Translations under genes and position numbers: made by a program
Part shown: piece after piece, positions 41,968-52,690 of the stretch
Layout: each line of letters starts with the position of its first letter
How positions within the stretch are numbered: position 1 is the first letter of the stretch
The notes under the pieces: generated by a model
Seen by the model: the letters and a program-made list of their open reading frames with translations, nothing else
Told to the model about the DNA's origin: nothing
Databases searched by the model: none
DNA from: Nannochloropsis oceanica
Lineage: Eukaryota; Sar; Eustigmatophyceae; Eustigmatales; Monodopsidaceae
NCBI GenBank assembly: GCA_004519485.1
Contig: CP038135.1
Location: 621,001 to 685,000 of the forward strand
Direction of reading: 5' to 3'
DNA: 64,000 bases

Positions 41968-43623
41968 ATGTACGCGGCACGCAGCGACTCCGCCACATTT
42001 GGTGGTAAGCACGTGTCGGCACAGCAGCAGGAGGTACCGTCCATGGGAGACGGGCCTCAACAACCAGAAGGCGCTGATCCGGTCCAAAAGCCTGGAGTTT
42101 CTACCCGCAGCGGCCTGGCCTCCGGGGCTTCCCGCCGTGCTCTGGGAGACATTACCAACAACAGGAGCGGAAATACCGGAGCAGGGGGTAAGCAAGGGCA
42201 GCAACAGCAGAATGTGTCCAAGCCCACCACACGGGCCGCTTTGGCCGCTGCCGTCGCGGCTGGCTCGAGCTCCATCACCGGCAGCAGCAGCTCCAGTCTG
42301 GGTGGCTTGGCTTCGGCGGCACCGGTGCCCGTCTTGCACCAGCAATCCGCCGCGGCGTTGCCACACTTGGAGGAGGAGAGCAGGCGGCGACAGCAGGAGG
42401 TGGAAGACATGGACTTGATTCAAGAGGTGGACGAGATTGACATGCACATTGAGGAGGACAATGAGATGGTACGTAATAATGAAGAGATTGGAGAAGAAGG
42501 AGAGGGAGAATGAAGACTTTTGTAGATCAACTTTTCTTTTCTACTTCTAATTAATAATTTATACAGCCGCGAGAAGGAGAGGGAAGCGAGCCGCTTGAGG
42601 CGTTGGGCGCCATCACACAGGACTTGCAGGGCATGACCTTAAAGTATTCTGCAGTCCGGGTACGTATTTAAACTTGTCTTTCTCTTTGAGACTACTTTCT
42701 CCACTCTTTCATTACTTGGATGTAATCTCAACGCGTTGTCTTTTTAACAACTACTTGTTGCTGTACTTCCCCCTCCTCCCTTCCTCCCCTCTTATCTACA
42801 GCCCGCCCTCGGGCCGGACGTGGACGACATTGACGCCGTGGACGCCGATAATCCCCTTGCATGCGTGGAGTACGCGGAGAACCAATACACCCACTACCGG
42901 GAAAAGGAATGTCGGCCTGGGTACGACCCGGCCTACATGGCCAAGCAGCCGTACATCAACGTCCGCATGCGCGCCATCCTCGTCGACTGGCTCGTGGAGG
43001 TTCATTACAAATTCAAGTGCTGTCCCGAAACCCTCTATTTGACAGTTAATATAATTGATCGTTTCCTAGACCGAAAGCAGGTCCCTCGGCCCAAGCTGCA
43101 ACTGGTGGGGGTGACCGCGTTTTTGATTGCGTGTAAATATGAGGAGATCTACCCGCCGGAGGTAAAGGAGTTGGTATACATGACGGATGGCGCGTACACT
43201 AGGAAGCAAATAATTGACATGGAGGCTTTCATGTTGGCGACGCTCAAGTTCCAAGTGACCGTTTGTACGACGCATTGTTTCATGGTCCGGTTTCTAAAGG
43301 CAGGGCATGCGGATAACAAGATTTATTTCTTGGCGAGTTACATCTCGGAAAGGACATTGCAGGAGGTGGATATCTTGTGTTTTTTGCCGTCCATGGTCGC
43401 GGCTGCCGCTGTGTATCTGGCGCGAAAAAATTGTGGGCTACGCCCGTGGAGTCCGACGTTGACGCATTACACCAAATACACAGAGGAGGCGTTGTTGCCG
43501 TGTTTGAGGGTGTTGAGCCCGTGGTTGAATTCGAGAAGTCAGTCCTTGCAGGCCATTCGGAAGAAGTATGGGGCGTCCAAATTCATGATGGTCTCCGGAA
43601 TGGACTTGGAGGGAATGGTGTAG
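41968..43623 (+). CDS. B-type mitotic cyclin
   Basis: Exons 41968-42468, 42567-42659 and 42802-43623 give 471 aa. The N-terminal region carries a destruction box RRALGDITN at residues 56-64, the signal for APC/C-driven breakdown. The first cyclin box starts MRAILVDWLVEVHYKFK and continues LYLTVNIIDRFLDRK and ACKYEEIYPPEVKELVYM. The second box holds FLASYISERTLQEVD and AVYLARKN. The MRAILVDWLVEVH block identifies an A/B-type cyclin, and the destruction box with the ITN ending favours B. It activates CDK1 at mitosis. Both introns use GTACGT donors and are about 100 and 140 bp. Confidence 0.96.
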
Positions 43624-44752
43624 GGGGAAGGAGGGGGGGGTTCCGGAATGTATTGAGATAGTATGGCACGGCCGAGTTTGTGACGTTCTCGGGGTTGCGC
43701 CTGGAGGGGAGGTTCTGGGGATATGTAGGGGGGAGGGAGGGAGCAAGGAAGGAGTTGTGTAATGAGAGATGAAGGGAGCGGGGTAGGAGGCCGAGCAGGC
43801 CTTATCGGTAGCGCTGTGTGGATGGTAAAAGAGGGAACGGAGGGAGGGATGGAGGATGATCAGTAGAAGAGTAGTAAGGCGAAGCAATGAGCGTTAAACC
43901 AACGATAGCTTTACTTGAAGCAGCGCACAATAGAGGGAGGAGGGGGTTGGAGTACTCTTATGCTCATACATACATGTGTAGAGCAGCAGCAGCAGCAGCA
44001 GATTCACAGGTTGATTTGAGGGAAAGAGGGAGGGAGAAGAGAGGGTATAGACAAGGCGTATTTTAAACAGTGTAGTCATACGTCTTGTATATGTTGCTTT
44101 TCTTTCTGTTCACCTCTCTTTGAGAGGGGGTTGGAGTACTCTTATGCTCATACATACATGTGTAGAGCAGCAGCAGCAGCAGCAGATTCACAGGTTGATT
44201 TGAGGGAAAGAGGGAGGGAGAAGAGAGGGTATAGACAAGGCGTATTTTAAACAGTGTAGTCATACGTCTTGTATATGTTGCTTTTCTTTCTGTTCACCTC
44301 TCTTTGAGAGGGAACACACAGAGAAAGCTGTAAAGATAAACAGAGAGACGGACCACGGCATGGATGACAGAGATACACGGGACACAGACGTCCTAAATAA
44401 TAAATACCAATATCACCATTACTATAAAGAAAGAAAGGAGAGAAGAGAGAGAAAAGGACACACAGAAACCAAGGATCAAACCAGGGAGAATTATGAACCG
44501 ATGAAAGGGAAGGAAGGAGAGGGTTGTGACTTCAGATATCTAGAGGAGTAGCAAGAAGCAGATATTTACACGTTCCATTTTGCGACGACTCGAGAGATCA
44601 AGAAAAAAAGTCAGTTGAGAAGGAAACAACAAATGTGGCAAATCATCGCCCAACGGTGAGAACACATGAGGGCTGTCGTGTGCAGAGAACGAAACCGACA
44701 ACATGGGTTCTCGCTGAAAGATGTCTAAGTTGAGCATGGATTTTCTTCTGCT
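43624..44752. other. Convergent 3' region with a tandem duplication
   Basis: About 1.1 kb between the cyclin B stop and the stop of the cupin gene on the other strand. It contains the exact 184-bp duplication listed separately. No gene is supported: the two identical 61- and 66-codon frames on the minus strand are made by the duplication. Confidence 0.5.
43941..44308. repeat. Exact tandem duplication, 184-bp unit, two copies
   Basis: Copy 1 is 43941-44124 and copy 2 is 44125-44308. By eye they do not differ at any base, including a short AGC microsatellite in each. Identity over 184 bp points to a very recent event or an assembly artefact. Confidence 0.95.
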
Positions 44753-45616
44753 TTATCTGTGTTCCTCCACCATCGTCTGTCCACAGCAACCTCCCATCCG
44801 AAACCCCTCAGGCAACCGCCTCCCTTCGATATTACAATGTCCCCCTCCCCAAATGCACATCAACAAACACCCTTCGCCCCCATCCGTCCAACTCTGGTGC
44901 ACACTCCCCATTTCATTCGCATTCAAACTCCCCTCCAAGAAGACCCCATCCCGAAACTGAGGAGGTGGCACCATGCGTGATAAGTCCACAGGTTTCATCT
45001 CTTCCACCAGCTTCCCCTCCTCCTCTATTAACGACAAAGGCGGACCGATCATCCGTCGCTCATGCAACCGTCCACGAATAACATGAATCACTTCCAAACA
45101 GGGGTGGACGTGTAAATTGAAACTCCGTCCCGGGGGAAGCTGCATCACGGCCCAATACAGACGACGCCCACCACAAGTCCCATCATTTCTAAGAAAGGCA
45201 TTCCACTCCCTCTCTGCCTTCCGCTCCTGAAAGCGAGCCCGTGCCTCTTTCAGCCAGTACTCACTGTATGCCTCTTTATCCTGGCAAAGAAAATGCCGCG
45301 CTGTCTCAAGACCTTGTATCGATGCAAAGAAGTCAAAGCCCTGCTCGGGAAAGGGAGCCTCGCCGCGGTTGACGCAGACCATGGGGCCGTCGTGTTTCAC
45401 AAGCTGCATAGCGCGGGGAATGAAATACTTCTTCTGTAAATGATACTCGTGATGTAGCTGGTTCTGCTCCTCGTTCTCATCTGGTAAAGGCACTGGTGTA
45501 TGTGGTTGGGTTTCAGTCTCAACCTCCCGCCCCACCACTGCCGCCAACATCGTTTTCTCGCTTGTTTCGTCTTCCTCCTTGGCTTTGGCAGCCGGCTCAG
45601 GTGCCTCAGCCGGCAT
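44753..45616 (-). CDS. Cupin-fold protein of unknown function
   Basis: A single exon of 287 aa starting at MPAEAPEPAAKAKEEDETSE. The cupin core starts with LPPGRSFNLHVHPCLEVIHV and IRGRLHERR, where the HxHP and downstream E would bind a metal, as in cupin motif 1. A second block, GSVHQSWTDGGEGCLLMCIW, may hold motif 2 with its histidine. A region before the core (YWLKEARARFQERKAEREW) looks helical. The N-terminal 50 residues are acidic and have no clear targeting signal. Similar cupins occur as sensors or oxygenases, but I cannot choose between these. The gene reads away from argC, whose start lies about 220 bp off, so they share an upstream region. Confidence 0.7.
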   Translation of the reverse strand: MPAEAPEPAAKAKEEDETSEKTMLAAVVGREVETETQPHTPVPLPDENEEQNQLHHEYHLQKKYFIPRAMQLVKHDGPMVCVNRGEAPFPEQGFDFFASIQGLETARHFLCQDKEAYSEYWLKEARARFQERKAEREWNAFLRNDGTCGGRRLYWAVMQLPPGRSFNLHVHPCLEVIHVIRGRLHERRMIGPPLSLIEEEGKLVEEMKPVDLSRMVPPPQFRDGVFLEGSLNANEMGSVHQSWTDGGEGCLLMCIWGGGHCNIEGRRLPEGFRMGGCCGQTMVEEHR

Positions 45617-45837
45617 GGCTGCTGCCTACAGATTCGCCTGGTTCTGTGGTAGAGAGAGGGCATGATTATCGGAATGGTGTATGAAAGTACGAGAGCTGGT
45701 CTGCTGCTGCCTTCGCCGAATTGCAAGTCGAAGTCACGCGCAAACCACTTAAAGCGCCGCCTTGTACCTAAAACATACGCATACGCGTCTCAATCGACCA
45801 TGAATACAAAGTACCCTCCTAGAAGCAAGGAGAGAGA

Positions 45838-47701
45838 ATGCGCACCATGGCATCGGCGGCGGTGACCGCCACTTGCATCTTTCTGTTGGCGGTGGCCACC
45901 CATGCATTTTTGCTCCCTCAACCGGCGCTACCCAACATCAGCAGGAAGCTTGGACTGCTACAGCAACAACAGGTATGTCTAGGCATGGAACTAGGTAAGA
46001 CAGTTACGACTCGGCATTCATAAGTGGCATTCTATGTGCCTTGCCCTCGTTTACACCTCTTCCTATGACACACAGGACACGACGACCAGTCACGTCGCTC
46101 GCCGAGGCCGGTCGACTGCCCTTTCTGCGGTGGGGTTGTCCTCTGTCCCCAAGGCGCGTGTGGGCATTCTGGGTGCATCGGGATACACGGGCGCGGAGCT
46201 GATGCGCATTTTGTTGCAGCACCCGCACGTGAACATCAAGCATATGACGGCGGACCGGTCAGCAGGCTTGCCCTTTGGCGAAGTATTCCCGCAGTTTAGT
46301 TACGTCAAGGTACACGGTTGTGCGTGGTGATGAATGAGTGCTTGGACATTTTGTGTAGTAGCGATAAAATGCACGCCTGATGTGAAAATGTATTCGATGT
46401 GAAATGCGACGCGACCATTGGAGCACAGAAAACGTAGCTCACATATTCTTCCTCGTCTTCCTCTTCTGTGTTCTTATACTCTTGGACTCTTGAAAGCTTT
46501 CTTACCTCTCGTCCACCCAAAATATACAGGGACTCCCCATCCTCAGCAAATTCGAGGACATGTCACCGGAAATGTGGGGGAAGGAAGTCGACGTGATTTT
46601 CTGCTGCCTCCCCCACGCGACCACCCAACTGGTTATCGCCTCACTTCCTCCCGCCGTCAAAGTAGTCGACCTCTCCGCGGATTTCCGCCTGGCTGACGTG
46701 AAGGTTTACGAGAAATGGTACGGAGGGGAACACAAAGCACCGGAGCTTCAAAAGGAGGCCGTATACGCCATTCCCGAATTCAGTCGTGACCAAATCAAAC
46801 AAGCACGGTTGGTTGCCAATCCGGGCTGCTACCCCACCGCGGCTCAGCTTCCGCTGGTGCCGCTACTGAAGGCGGGCTTGGTGCTGTCGGAGGATATCAT
46901 AATTGATGCCAAATCGGGAACGACGGGTGCTGGACGGTCCCCGAAGCAGGTATGGTGTGACGGAAGGAGCTAGGAAAATAGGACAGGGGGGTCAGAGGGT
47001 GTGTTGTGCGTGACAATGATTCAGTTTATCTTTTCGCTTCCTTAAATATTTCTGTTTCTCTCCATTCCCTCCTACCCTCCTTTCATCCGCAGAATATCCT
47101 CTTTTGCGAGGTTGCCGACGGAATCTCCGCGTACGGCATTGCCTCCCACCGCCACGCCCCCGAGATCGAGCAGGGACTCACCGAGGCCACGGGGGGGAAA
47201 GAGGTCCTGATAAATTTCACGCCTCACTTGATGCCAATGTCCCGAGGAATACTGGAGTCAATTTACGTGAAGCTCGCCCCAGGCAAGGCGGCGGCGGACC
47301 TCAAGGCACACCTGCAAGAGGTGTATGAGAAAGAGCCATTCGTCCACATCCTGCAAGGGGGAAAGGTCCCTGAGACGCGGCATGTACGGGGGAGCAATAA
47401 CTGTATCATCAATGTCTTTGACGATCGAGTGCCCGGGCGGGCAATTATTATCAGCGCGATTGATAACCTGGTGAAGGTACGTTTGAAGGGGCGCAGGGGA
47501 GGAGGTAGGGAGGGAGGGATATTAAATGTAATGGTTGGCCACTGATGGTTCTACCGTTCCACACATTCTCTCATCCCCCCCCCGCCCCCCCCCCTGCTTC
47601 CACCTCCACAGGGTGCCTCGGGCCAGGCAGTGCAGAATTTCAATGTTATGTTTGGCTATCCCGAAACTACCGGCCTCCTCTCCCCGCCAATGTTCCCATG
47701 A
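45838..47701 (+). CDS. argC: N-acetyl-gamma-glutamyl-phosphate reductase, plastid targeted
   Basis: Five exons (45838-45972, 46076-46309, 46530-46949, 47093-47476, 47612-47701) give 420 aa with all joins in phase. The enzyme catalyses the third step of arginine and ornithine synthesis with NADPH. The NADP site is VGILGASGYTGAELMR. The catalytic cysteine lies in VANPGCYPTAAQL (about residue 222). PHLMPMSRGILES and GSNNCIINVFDDRVPGRAII are conserved late blocks, and GASGQAVQNFNVMFGYPETT with GL is the family end. The first exon codes a signal peptide (TATCIFLLAVATHAFLLPQP), whose AFLLP context suits the plastid. Two in-frame ATGs three codons apart could each start it. Confidence 0.97.
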
Positions 47702-48612
47702 GGAGCAACGACTAATTGAGCTATCCCCTGTTGTCCCCTTCCTCCCTCCCTCTATCACTGGCATTGGAAATGAGATGCTTTTGTCTGCTTGGATTGGGTG
47801 TTGGGTAGGAGAGAGTGCGTTAGAGCTTGACCTGAGGAGTAGATAGGAAGAAGAAAAGGAAAAGGAATTAGAGGAAGAAGGAAAAGAAGAGTGACAAGGA
47901 GGAGAAAAAGAATAATAAGAAGGAGGTTCTAAACAGGAGAATGTCGAATCGAATCATGACTTATGAAACTACACCGAAAAGAAAGCCAATACGAACAAAA
48001 TGAACACTCGAAAAAAAGCTTTATGAATCTACTCAGTTTTGTTGATTAACCGTTGCTTTTGGTCTTCAACATTGCTTGTACACCCCTCCCTGCCTCTCGT
48101 CTCTATTCTCCATCTGACGTGCTTGCCCCTTGAGATCTTTTGAACATCAGACCAACTTTTGCATATCTTCTTTCTGGAAACTACATCAAGGCGCTGAACA
48201 GCATCCCAGCCAAGACAAAAATCCCACTTGCACAGCCTCAGCTTACGTCCGAAAAGTACTCACGAGCGAATTTGTACACAAACTATGGAAAGTGTGCCCC
48301 CGGGGCAGGGGACTGCGCCGTAATGCATGCGCGAGTCTTCCGACCCTTGGAACTGCACAGAGAAGTTTCTAAGCAACCTAGTAACCTCTGCATGCTGAGG
48401 GCATTCAAAGAGATAGACAGCCTCCCGCACCTTGCCCAAGAGAACAACAAGATGGAAACGATCGACTGAGTGAGAATGGAAACATCAAAAGGTAGGCACG
48501 CAACCCGGAGCCGCTGAAACGTGGAGGTTCGTTACCAAGATGAAACCGAAGGAGAGATGCTGAACCATTCGCTGGCTTCAATTCCATTTTACTGGTCTTT
48601 AGCCTCTCCTCA
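47702..48612. other. Convergent 3' region of argC and STK19
   Basis: About 900 bp between two facing stops. It has a purine-rich GAA/AAG run at 47840-47935. Small frames at 48130-48470 show no domain. No gene is supported. Confidence 0.4.
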
Positions 48613-49827
48613 TTACGTCCTCCTTGTCCTGTTCCGTGAGCTCCTTTCACCCGTAGCCGCTGCTGGGGGCAACTTGAGAAACACTCCCGAGGCCGTCGAT
48701 TCTGTCAGCACTTCTTTGCTCCCCACCAAGTCCGCGATATGGAAGGGGAGGGAAAGTATTGTGTCTTTGAGGTCCAGCGCACCGAGATTTCGTTCCGAGA
48801 GTTCCTTGTATCGAGAACGATGGAGCGCGGTCAGGATGGCTTTGCGGCCGTGGGGGAGGGAGACGGTAACGCGTCCAAGCTCTGGTGTGGAGAACCAGTA
48901 AGCTTCTTCTTCGTGGGCGGCGTCGACTCGGCGGGCGAGAAAACCGTTGTGGAGGAGGACGCGGATTATTAAGTCGATTGCCGGGTATTTTGGCCGACCG
49001 ATGTTACAGCTGGTGCTGAAGCTTGTGAGCGAGAGCTTGGAGGGGAGTGAGAGTGTGTCAAGATGGTTGGTCAACAGGGTTTCAAGCTGCCGCCGCGTGA
49101 CGCTGAGGCTTGTGAAAGCCTCGACAGCTTTGAGAAAAAAAGAAAATACAAATGCCATGTCTTGGGCCGAGGTCTTGCTTGTTGCTGTAGTTGGTTGCAA
49201 TTCTCTCTTCCAGTCCTCCGTTCTTCTTGCATCTTCCTCCATCTTTGACACCCCCTTCCGCTGCTCCTGCTCTTGCAGCTCCTGCTCCTGTCCAGCTTCT
49301 ACTTGCCGGTCCAAAGCAGTCTGAACGCGGGCCACGTATGTCGCTGTCAGGATTACGCCCACGTCTCGCCGCAGGGTGAGCAAACGGAACAACCGAACGT
49401 AGTTCCGCCGTCGCAAGTCCTCGAGCTCCACGTCTACAGCCGTGTGATCGTCCAAAATTGTGTACAGCTGGTGATGCAGCACAACGGGACAGCATGCTGT
49501 CAAGGAAGAGGAAGGATGGCGTGTAATTGTGCGAGCATGCCTCGTGGTGCCTCGGCTTTGGCCTTGGGTGTGAGGTTGGAGGTAGTAGCGCTGGATTAAA
49601 AGGGAAAGCGCCGCCGCCACGTCCGTGAGTTCGGGGGCCTCATTGTCATTTGCGCAGCTGTCTTGCCGCTCATGATTTTGGTCTGAGCGCGAGAGAGGAC
49701 GTTTTCGCCTGCTTGTGGAGCTGCTACTTGGGAAGGGAGGAGACTGAGCGACGACAGCGGCAGCCGCAGACGCATGGGAGGTTATTGTGGCCCCACGCTT
49801 GCGGGAAGGCCAGGCCGGCAGCGACAT
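48613..49827 (-). CDS. STK19: STK19-like winged-helix protein
   Basis: A single exon of 404 aa. Residues 115-170 read PVVLHHQLYTILDDHTAVD and LRRRNYVRLFRLLTLRRDVG, then VILTATYVARVQTAL. The C-terminal 100 residues have ELGRVTVSLPHGRKAILTAL, SRYKELSERNLG, and FHIADLVGSKEVLTESTASG with VFLKLP. These match human STK19 (GAGRFIKYFVKGRQAVLSMV, KYRELLLSELLG, YHVHDLIGAQLVDCISTTSG). STK19 was long called a kinase but is a DNA-binding winged-helix protein that acts in transcription-coupled repair. The middle, around residues 190-225, is Glu/Gln-rich. The first 90 residues are low complexity and basic, possibly a nuclear signal. The length exceeds the human 254-aa form. Confidence 0.85.
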   Translation of the reverse strand: MSLPAWPSRKRGATITSHASAAAAVVAQSPPFPSSSSTSRRKRPLSRSDQNHERQDSCANDNEAPELTDVAAALSLLIQRYYLQPHTQGQSRGTTRHARTITRHPSSSLTACCPVVLHHQLYTILDDHTAVDVELEDLRRRNYVRLFRLLTLRRDVGVILTATYVARVQTALDRQVEAGQEQELQEQEQRKGVSKMEEDARRTEDWKRELQPTTATSKTSAQDMAFVFSFFLKAVEAFTSLSVTRRQLETLLTNHLDTLSLPSKLSLTSFSTSCNIGRPKYPAIDLIIRVLLHNGFLARRVDAAHEEEAYWFSTPELGRVTVSLPHGRKAILTALHRSRYKELSERNLGALDLKDTILSLPFHIADLVGSKEVLTESTASGVFLKLPPAAATGERSSRNRTRRT

Positions 49828-51142
49828 GTGGTCAGGAACGATCTTCTGCGTTGAGATGTACTATGTGGTAAGCAAGTTACATGTAGGCCAGCCTCAAAAG
49901 CGTGCTGGGGGGTTACGATTTCTCCTGCCTTCGACTTCGAAACGGCTTCAGAGCGAGCGTGCCGACGTCACCACGGTGGTGCTCGCCACGCCTGCTCGGA
50001 TCGTGTGGAGGCACTTGGTCAGCATTTGCAGGGGTGACGCAGTGGTTGGACCCGTCATGAAAGTACGAGGGATTGTCAAACCCATTGCCATCCCGGCACG
50101 CTCGTCAATTGGAACTTGAATGGTTCAGAAATAAATGACGCGCAGTGACATTATAACACACATGTCGCACCACGCATGATTCTTCGCCCACCTACACTCT
50201 CATTATACTACTATAGTTGTCTCTTCCTCTTACATCACATATGCCACGCGACTCCCTTACCTCTTTTTCCATTCTCCGGACTACCATGCTGCCTATCCAT
50301 AAGCGCACCTTACTTCTCACCATGGCAGCCTAAACTGACTACCACCACTTTCCACTTCTATGGAGATCAAGGAGACGGGCGAACGCTCTTTGCGTTGCAC
50401 TTTGACTGCACTGCCGCTTCTCAGAAATTTGACACCCTGTTTAGATCTTGACGCCGATTGCGCCTGCCAGATCTCAAAAATTAAATCATCAGCAGGCAAT
50501 GCGGAATCTCTGCTAACGCGGCGCCTGTGGCAGGACTCCTTTTTGGCTCTTGGGGGCAGCAGTGGGGCTGACGCAGGGAGACGCGCGATGAGGAGGCTTG
50601 GCTATTCGCGCATCCTTGCGCCTTATCCTTATGGCCTATTTATTCCTCTTACCTCTCTCCCCTGTACACTACTCAGGCATATCAATCCTGACAGTACATG
50701 GCTTGTTGATAGCTGGCTGCAGTATCATGCCGCTCCTGATGCGCTCGATCTGACTTGTGACGTAACTCGCGGCCACCTCACCTGCGCTTATTCACCTCTC
50801 CCTTCACCACGCCACAGAAATGTCACTCGCCACGCACAGATCCACGGCACATCGTCCATATAAAAAGAGAGGAAAATACTTGATGTCAAAGATATGGCGT
50901 CCTTTCCTCATCCTCCCAGCATGCCCTTCCGAGGTAGTCTCATCATCTATAGCCAGCTCATTTGCTCAAATGCACCTTTCCACCTCTCCCTCCCCTCTTC
51001 CCACAGTGCCCGTCGTCCGACGCAAGCTACAGCGGTGCAAGGGCTTGAACAGGAGTCAGGGTTTCTCAACGCCTCTTCTTCCGTTCGCCTCTTTCGCCCA
51101 AAACTTGCTGACGCCGTCCCCCCTCCGCTTCTGTGGTGCTTC
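49828..51142. promoter_or_regulatory. Divergent region between STK19 and the ankyrin gene
   Basis: About 1.3 kb. It contains the presumed promoters of both genes. An in-frame ATG for the ankyrin gene lies at 50894. A 167-codon frame at 50360-50863 on the plus strand has no recognisable domain and I do not call it. Confidence 0.4.
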
Positions 51143-52690
51143 ATGGTGACGATGTGCGAAATGGTGACCACTGAAGTATCTGCCGAGACCGAAGATCGTG
51201 ACGATGCTGTCCTCGTTGCAGCAGCAGCAGCTCCAGCATCTAAAGCAGGCGCCACGGAATGCGGAAAGTCTGGCACATGTGTAAGCATAAGTAGCAGCAC
51301 GAGCGACAGCAGCAATGAGTCACGCCTCGGGCATAGCGTCAGCACTGACAGCTTTCTCAAACACAACGAAGCGAACGTTCCCTCTCTTCTCCACCGCGGC
51401 AGCGCTGGATGCGCGAGCAGTTTCAGCAGCAACACTTCCGAGCAGGTCATCGAGACCAAGCCCTTCCCCACAACCCACCACCTGACTGCGCCCTTCACGG
51501 GCGTGGCCGCCGTGGCTCCCTTCGTAGCTATCGGCGACAACCAAGGCCCCGTGCGGCACATGATAGATTGGGAGCGATCAAGCAAGCAAATCACTACCTG
51601 GGGCACCAACCCAGTCCTCCAACAATACCAACAACACAGCCTGAGCGGCAGCAAAGGTTCAGACCATGCAGGAGTGGCCGCCATTGCCTGCAGCCCCGCC
51701 CCCAGCGCACACTTCAAAAGACCACGACCCACCACTACCAAAAGCACCACCACTACCAGCAGCAGCAATGATACGGGAAGGGCACAAACCCCTTCGAATC
51801 ACGACATATCCCCCCAAGAATTCCTCTGGGGCATACTGCAAGAGCGGGGGTATGAGACTTCGCCTTTGTTTTCCAAGACGCAAGCTTTCTTCCGCCCGCC
51901 CACCCCGAAGCAAGTAGAAGATTATGACATTGCTCTTTTGAACGCCGTAAAAACGGGGGATTTGGCACAATTGCAGGACATGGCTCAACAGGGCCGACAG
52001 ATGGATGCGTGTAATAAATACGGAGAGAGCATCGTCCACATCTCGTGCCGAAGGGGCCAGGCGGAAACGTTAAGGTTCTTGTTGGCTCACGGGGGGAAGG
52101 TGCACATGTGTGATGATTTGGGAAGGACGCCATTGCATGACGCGTGTTGGGCGAAGGAGCCGGTGTTCGACTGTATATCAACAATCTTAGACGCGGACCC
52201 CGAGTTAATTCGTATGGTGGATTGTCGCGGAGCAAGTCCTTTGGCCTACATTCGGAGAGCGCATTGGAGGGAATGGAAGGAGTTTTTCGACAGCAGGAAA
52301 GAGAAGTACTGGGCGCCGTTGCCGGGGTCTTCGTGTGAGACGGAGTTGATAGTGAGGGGGGCACCGAAGATCGAGGATGGGGAGGAGGAGACGGGGCATG
52401 GCGTGAGACCGACGGGTGCGAATGGAGGAAGAGGGGACAGTCCCACCGCGCTGCACTCGGCATCGGCTGCTAAACCTGTGACTGCATCGATGGCGGGGTC
52501 TTCATCGGAGGAGGAGGGGGAGGAGGGAGGGGAGGAGGAGGGGGAGGAGGAGGGGGAGGAGGGAGGGGAGGAGCAGGGGGAGGAGCAGCAGCAGCCTAAG
52601 AGGGTGAGTGCGAGGCAACTGCAGAGGAAGCGGTCGCGCAGTCTTGAGAAAAGCCAGGTCGATGCTGGGGTGTCTGTAACTTCCTTTTAG
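51143..52690 (+). CDS. Ankyrin-repeat protein of a stramenopile-specific type
   Basis: The frame gives 516 aa from the ATG at 51143; it is open to an earlier ATG at 50894 (598 aa). The N-terminal half is Ser/Thr-rich low complexity. FLWGILQERGYETSPLFS leads to ankyrin repeats: DIALLNAVKTGDLAQLQDMA, YGESIVHISCRRGQAETLRF, LGRTPLHDACWAKEPVF and CRGASPLAYIRRAHWREWKE with FFDSR. The block with RTPLHDACW and SPLAYIRRxHWxEW is one I associate with a large ankyrin family of diatoms and related algae. The Glu/Gly-rich tail (52500-52600) is low complexity, and a basic end (QLQRKRSRSLEK) could be a nuclear signal. The molecular role is unknown. Confidence 0.75.
   Translation: MVTMCEMVTTEVSAETEDRDDAVLVAAAAAPASKAGATECGKSGTCVSISSSTSDSSNESRLGHSVSTDSFLKHNEANVPSLLHRGSAGCASSFSSNTSEQVIETKPFPTTHHLTAPFTGVAAVAPFVAIGDNQGPVRHMIDWERSSKQITTWGTNPVLQQYQQHSLSGSKGSDHAGVAAIACSPAPSAHFKRPRPTTTKSTTTTSSSNDTGRAQTPSNHDISPQEFLWGILQERGYETSPLFSKTQAFFRPPTPKQVEDYDIALLNAVKTGDLAQLQDMAQQGRQMDACNKYGESIVHISCRRGQAETLRFLLAHGGKVHMCDDLGRTPLHDACWAKEPVFDCISTILDADPELIRMVDCRGASPLAYIRRAHWREWKEFFDSRKEKYWAPLPGSSCETELIVRGAPKIEDGEEETGHGVRPTGANGGRGDSPTALHSASAAKPVTASMAGSSSEEEGEEGGEEEGEEEGEEGGEEQGEEQQQPKRVSARQLQRKRSRSLEKSQVDAGVSVTSF

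Noticed and set aside
43894-44263. Two identical small minus-strand frames as paralogous genes
   Set aside because: They are the same sequence repeated by the tandem duplication, low in complexity and without a domain.
50360-50863. A 167-codon open frame upstream of the ankyrin gene
   Set aside because: No domain, no coding-like pattern, and it lies in a divergent promoter region.
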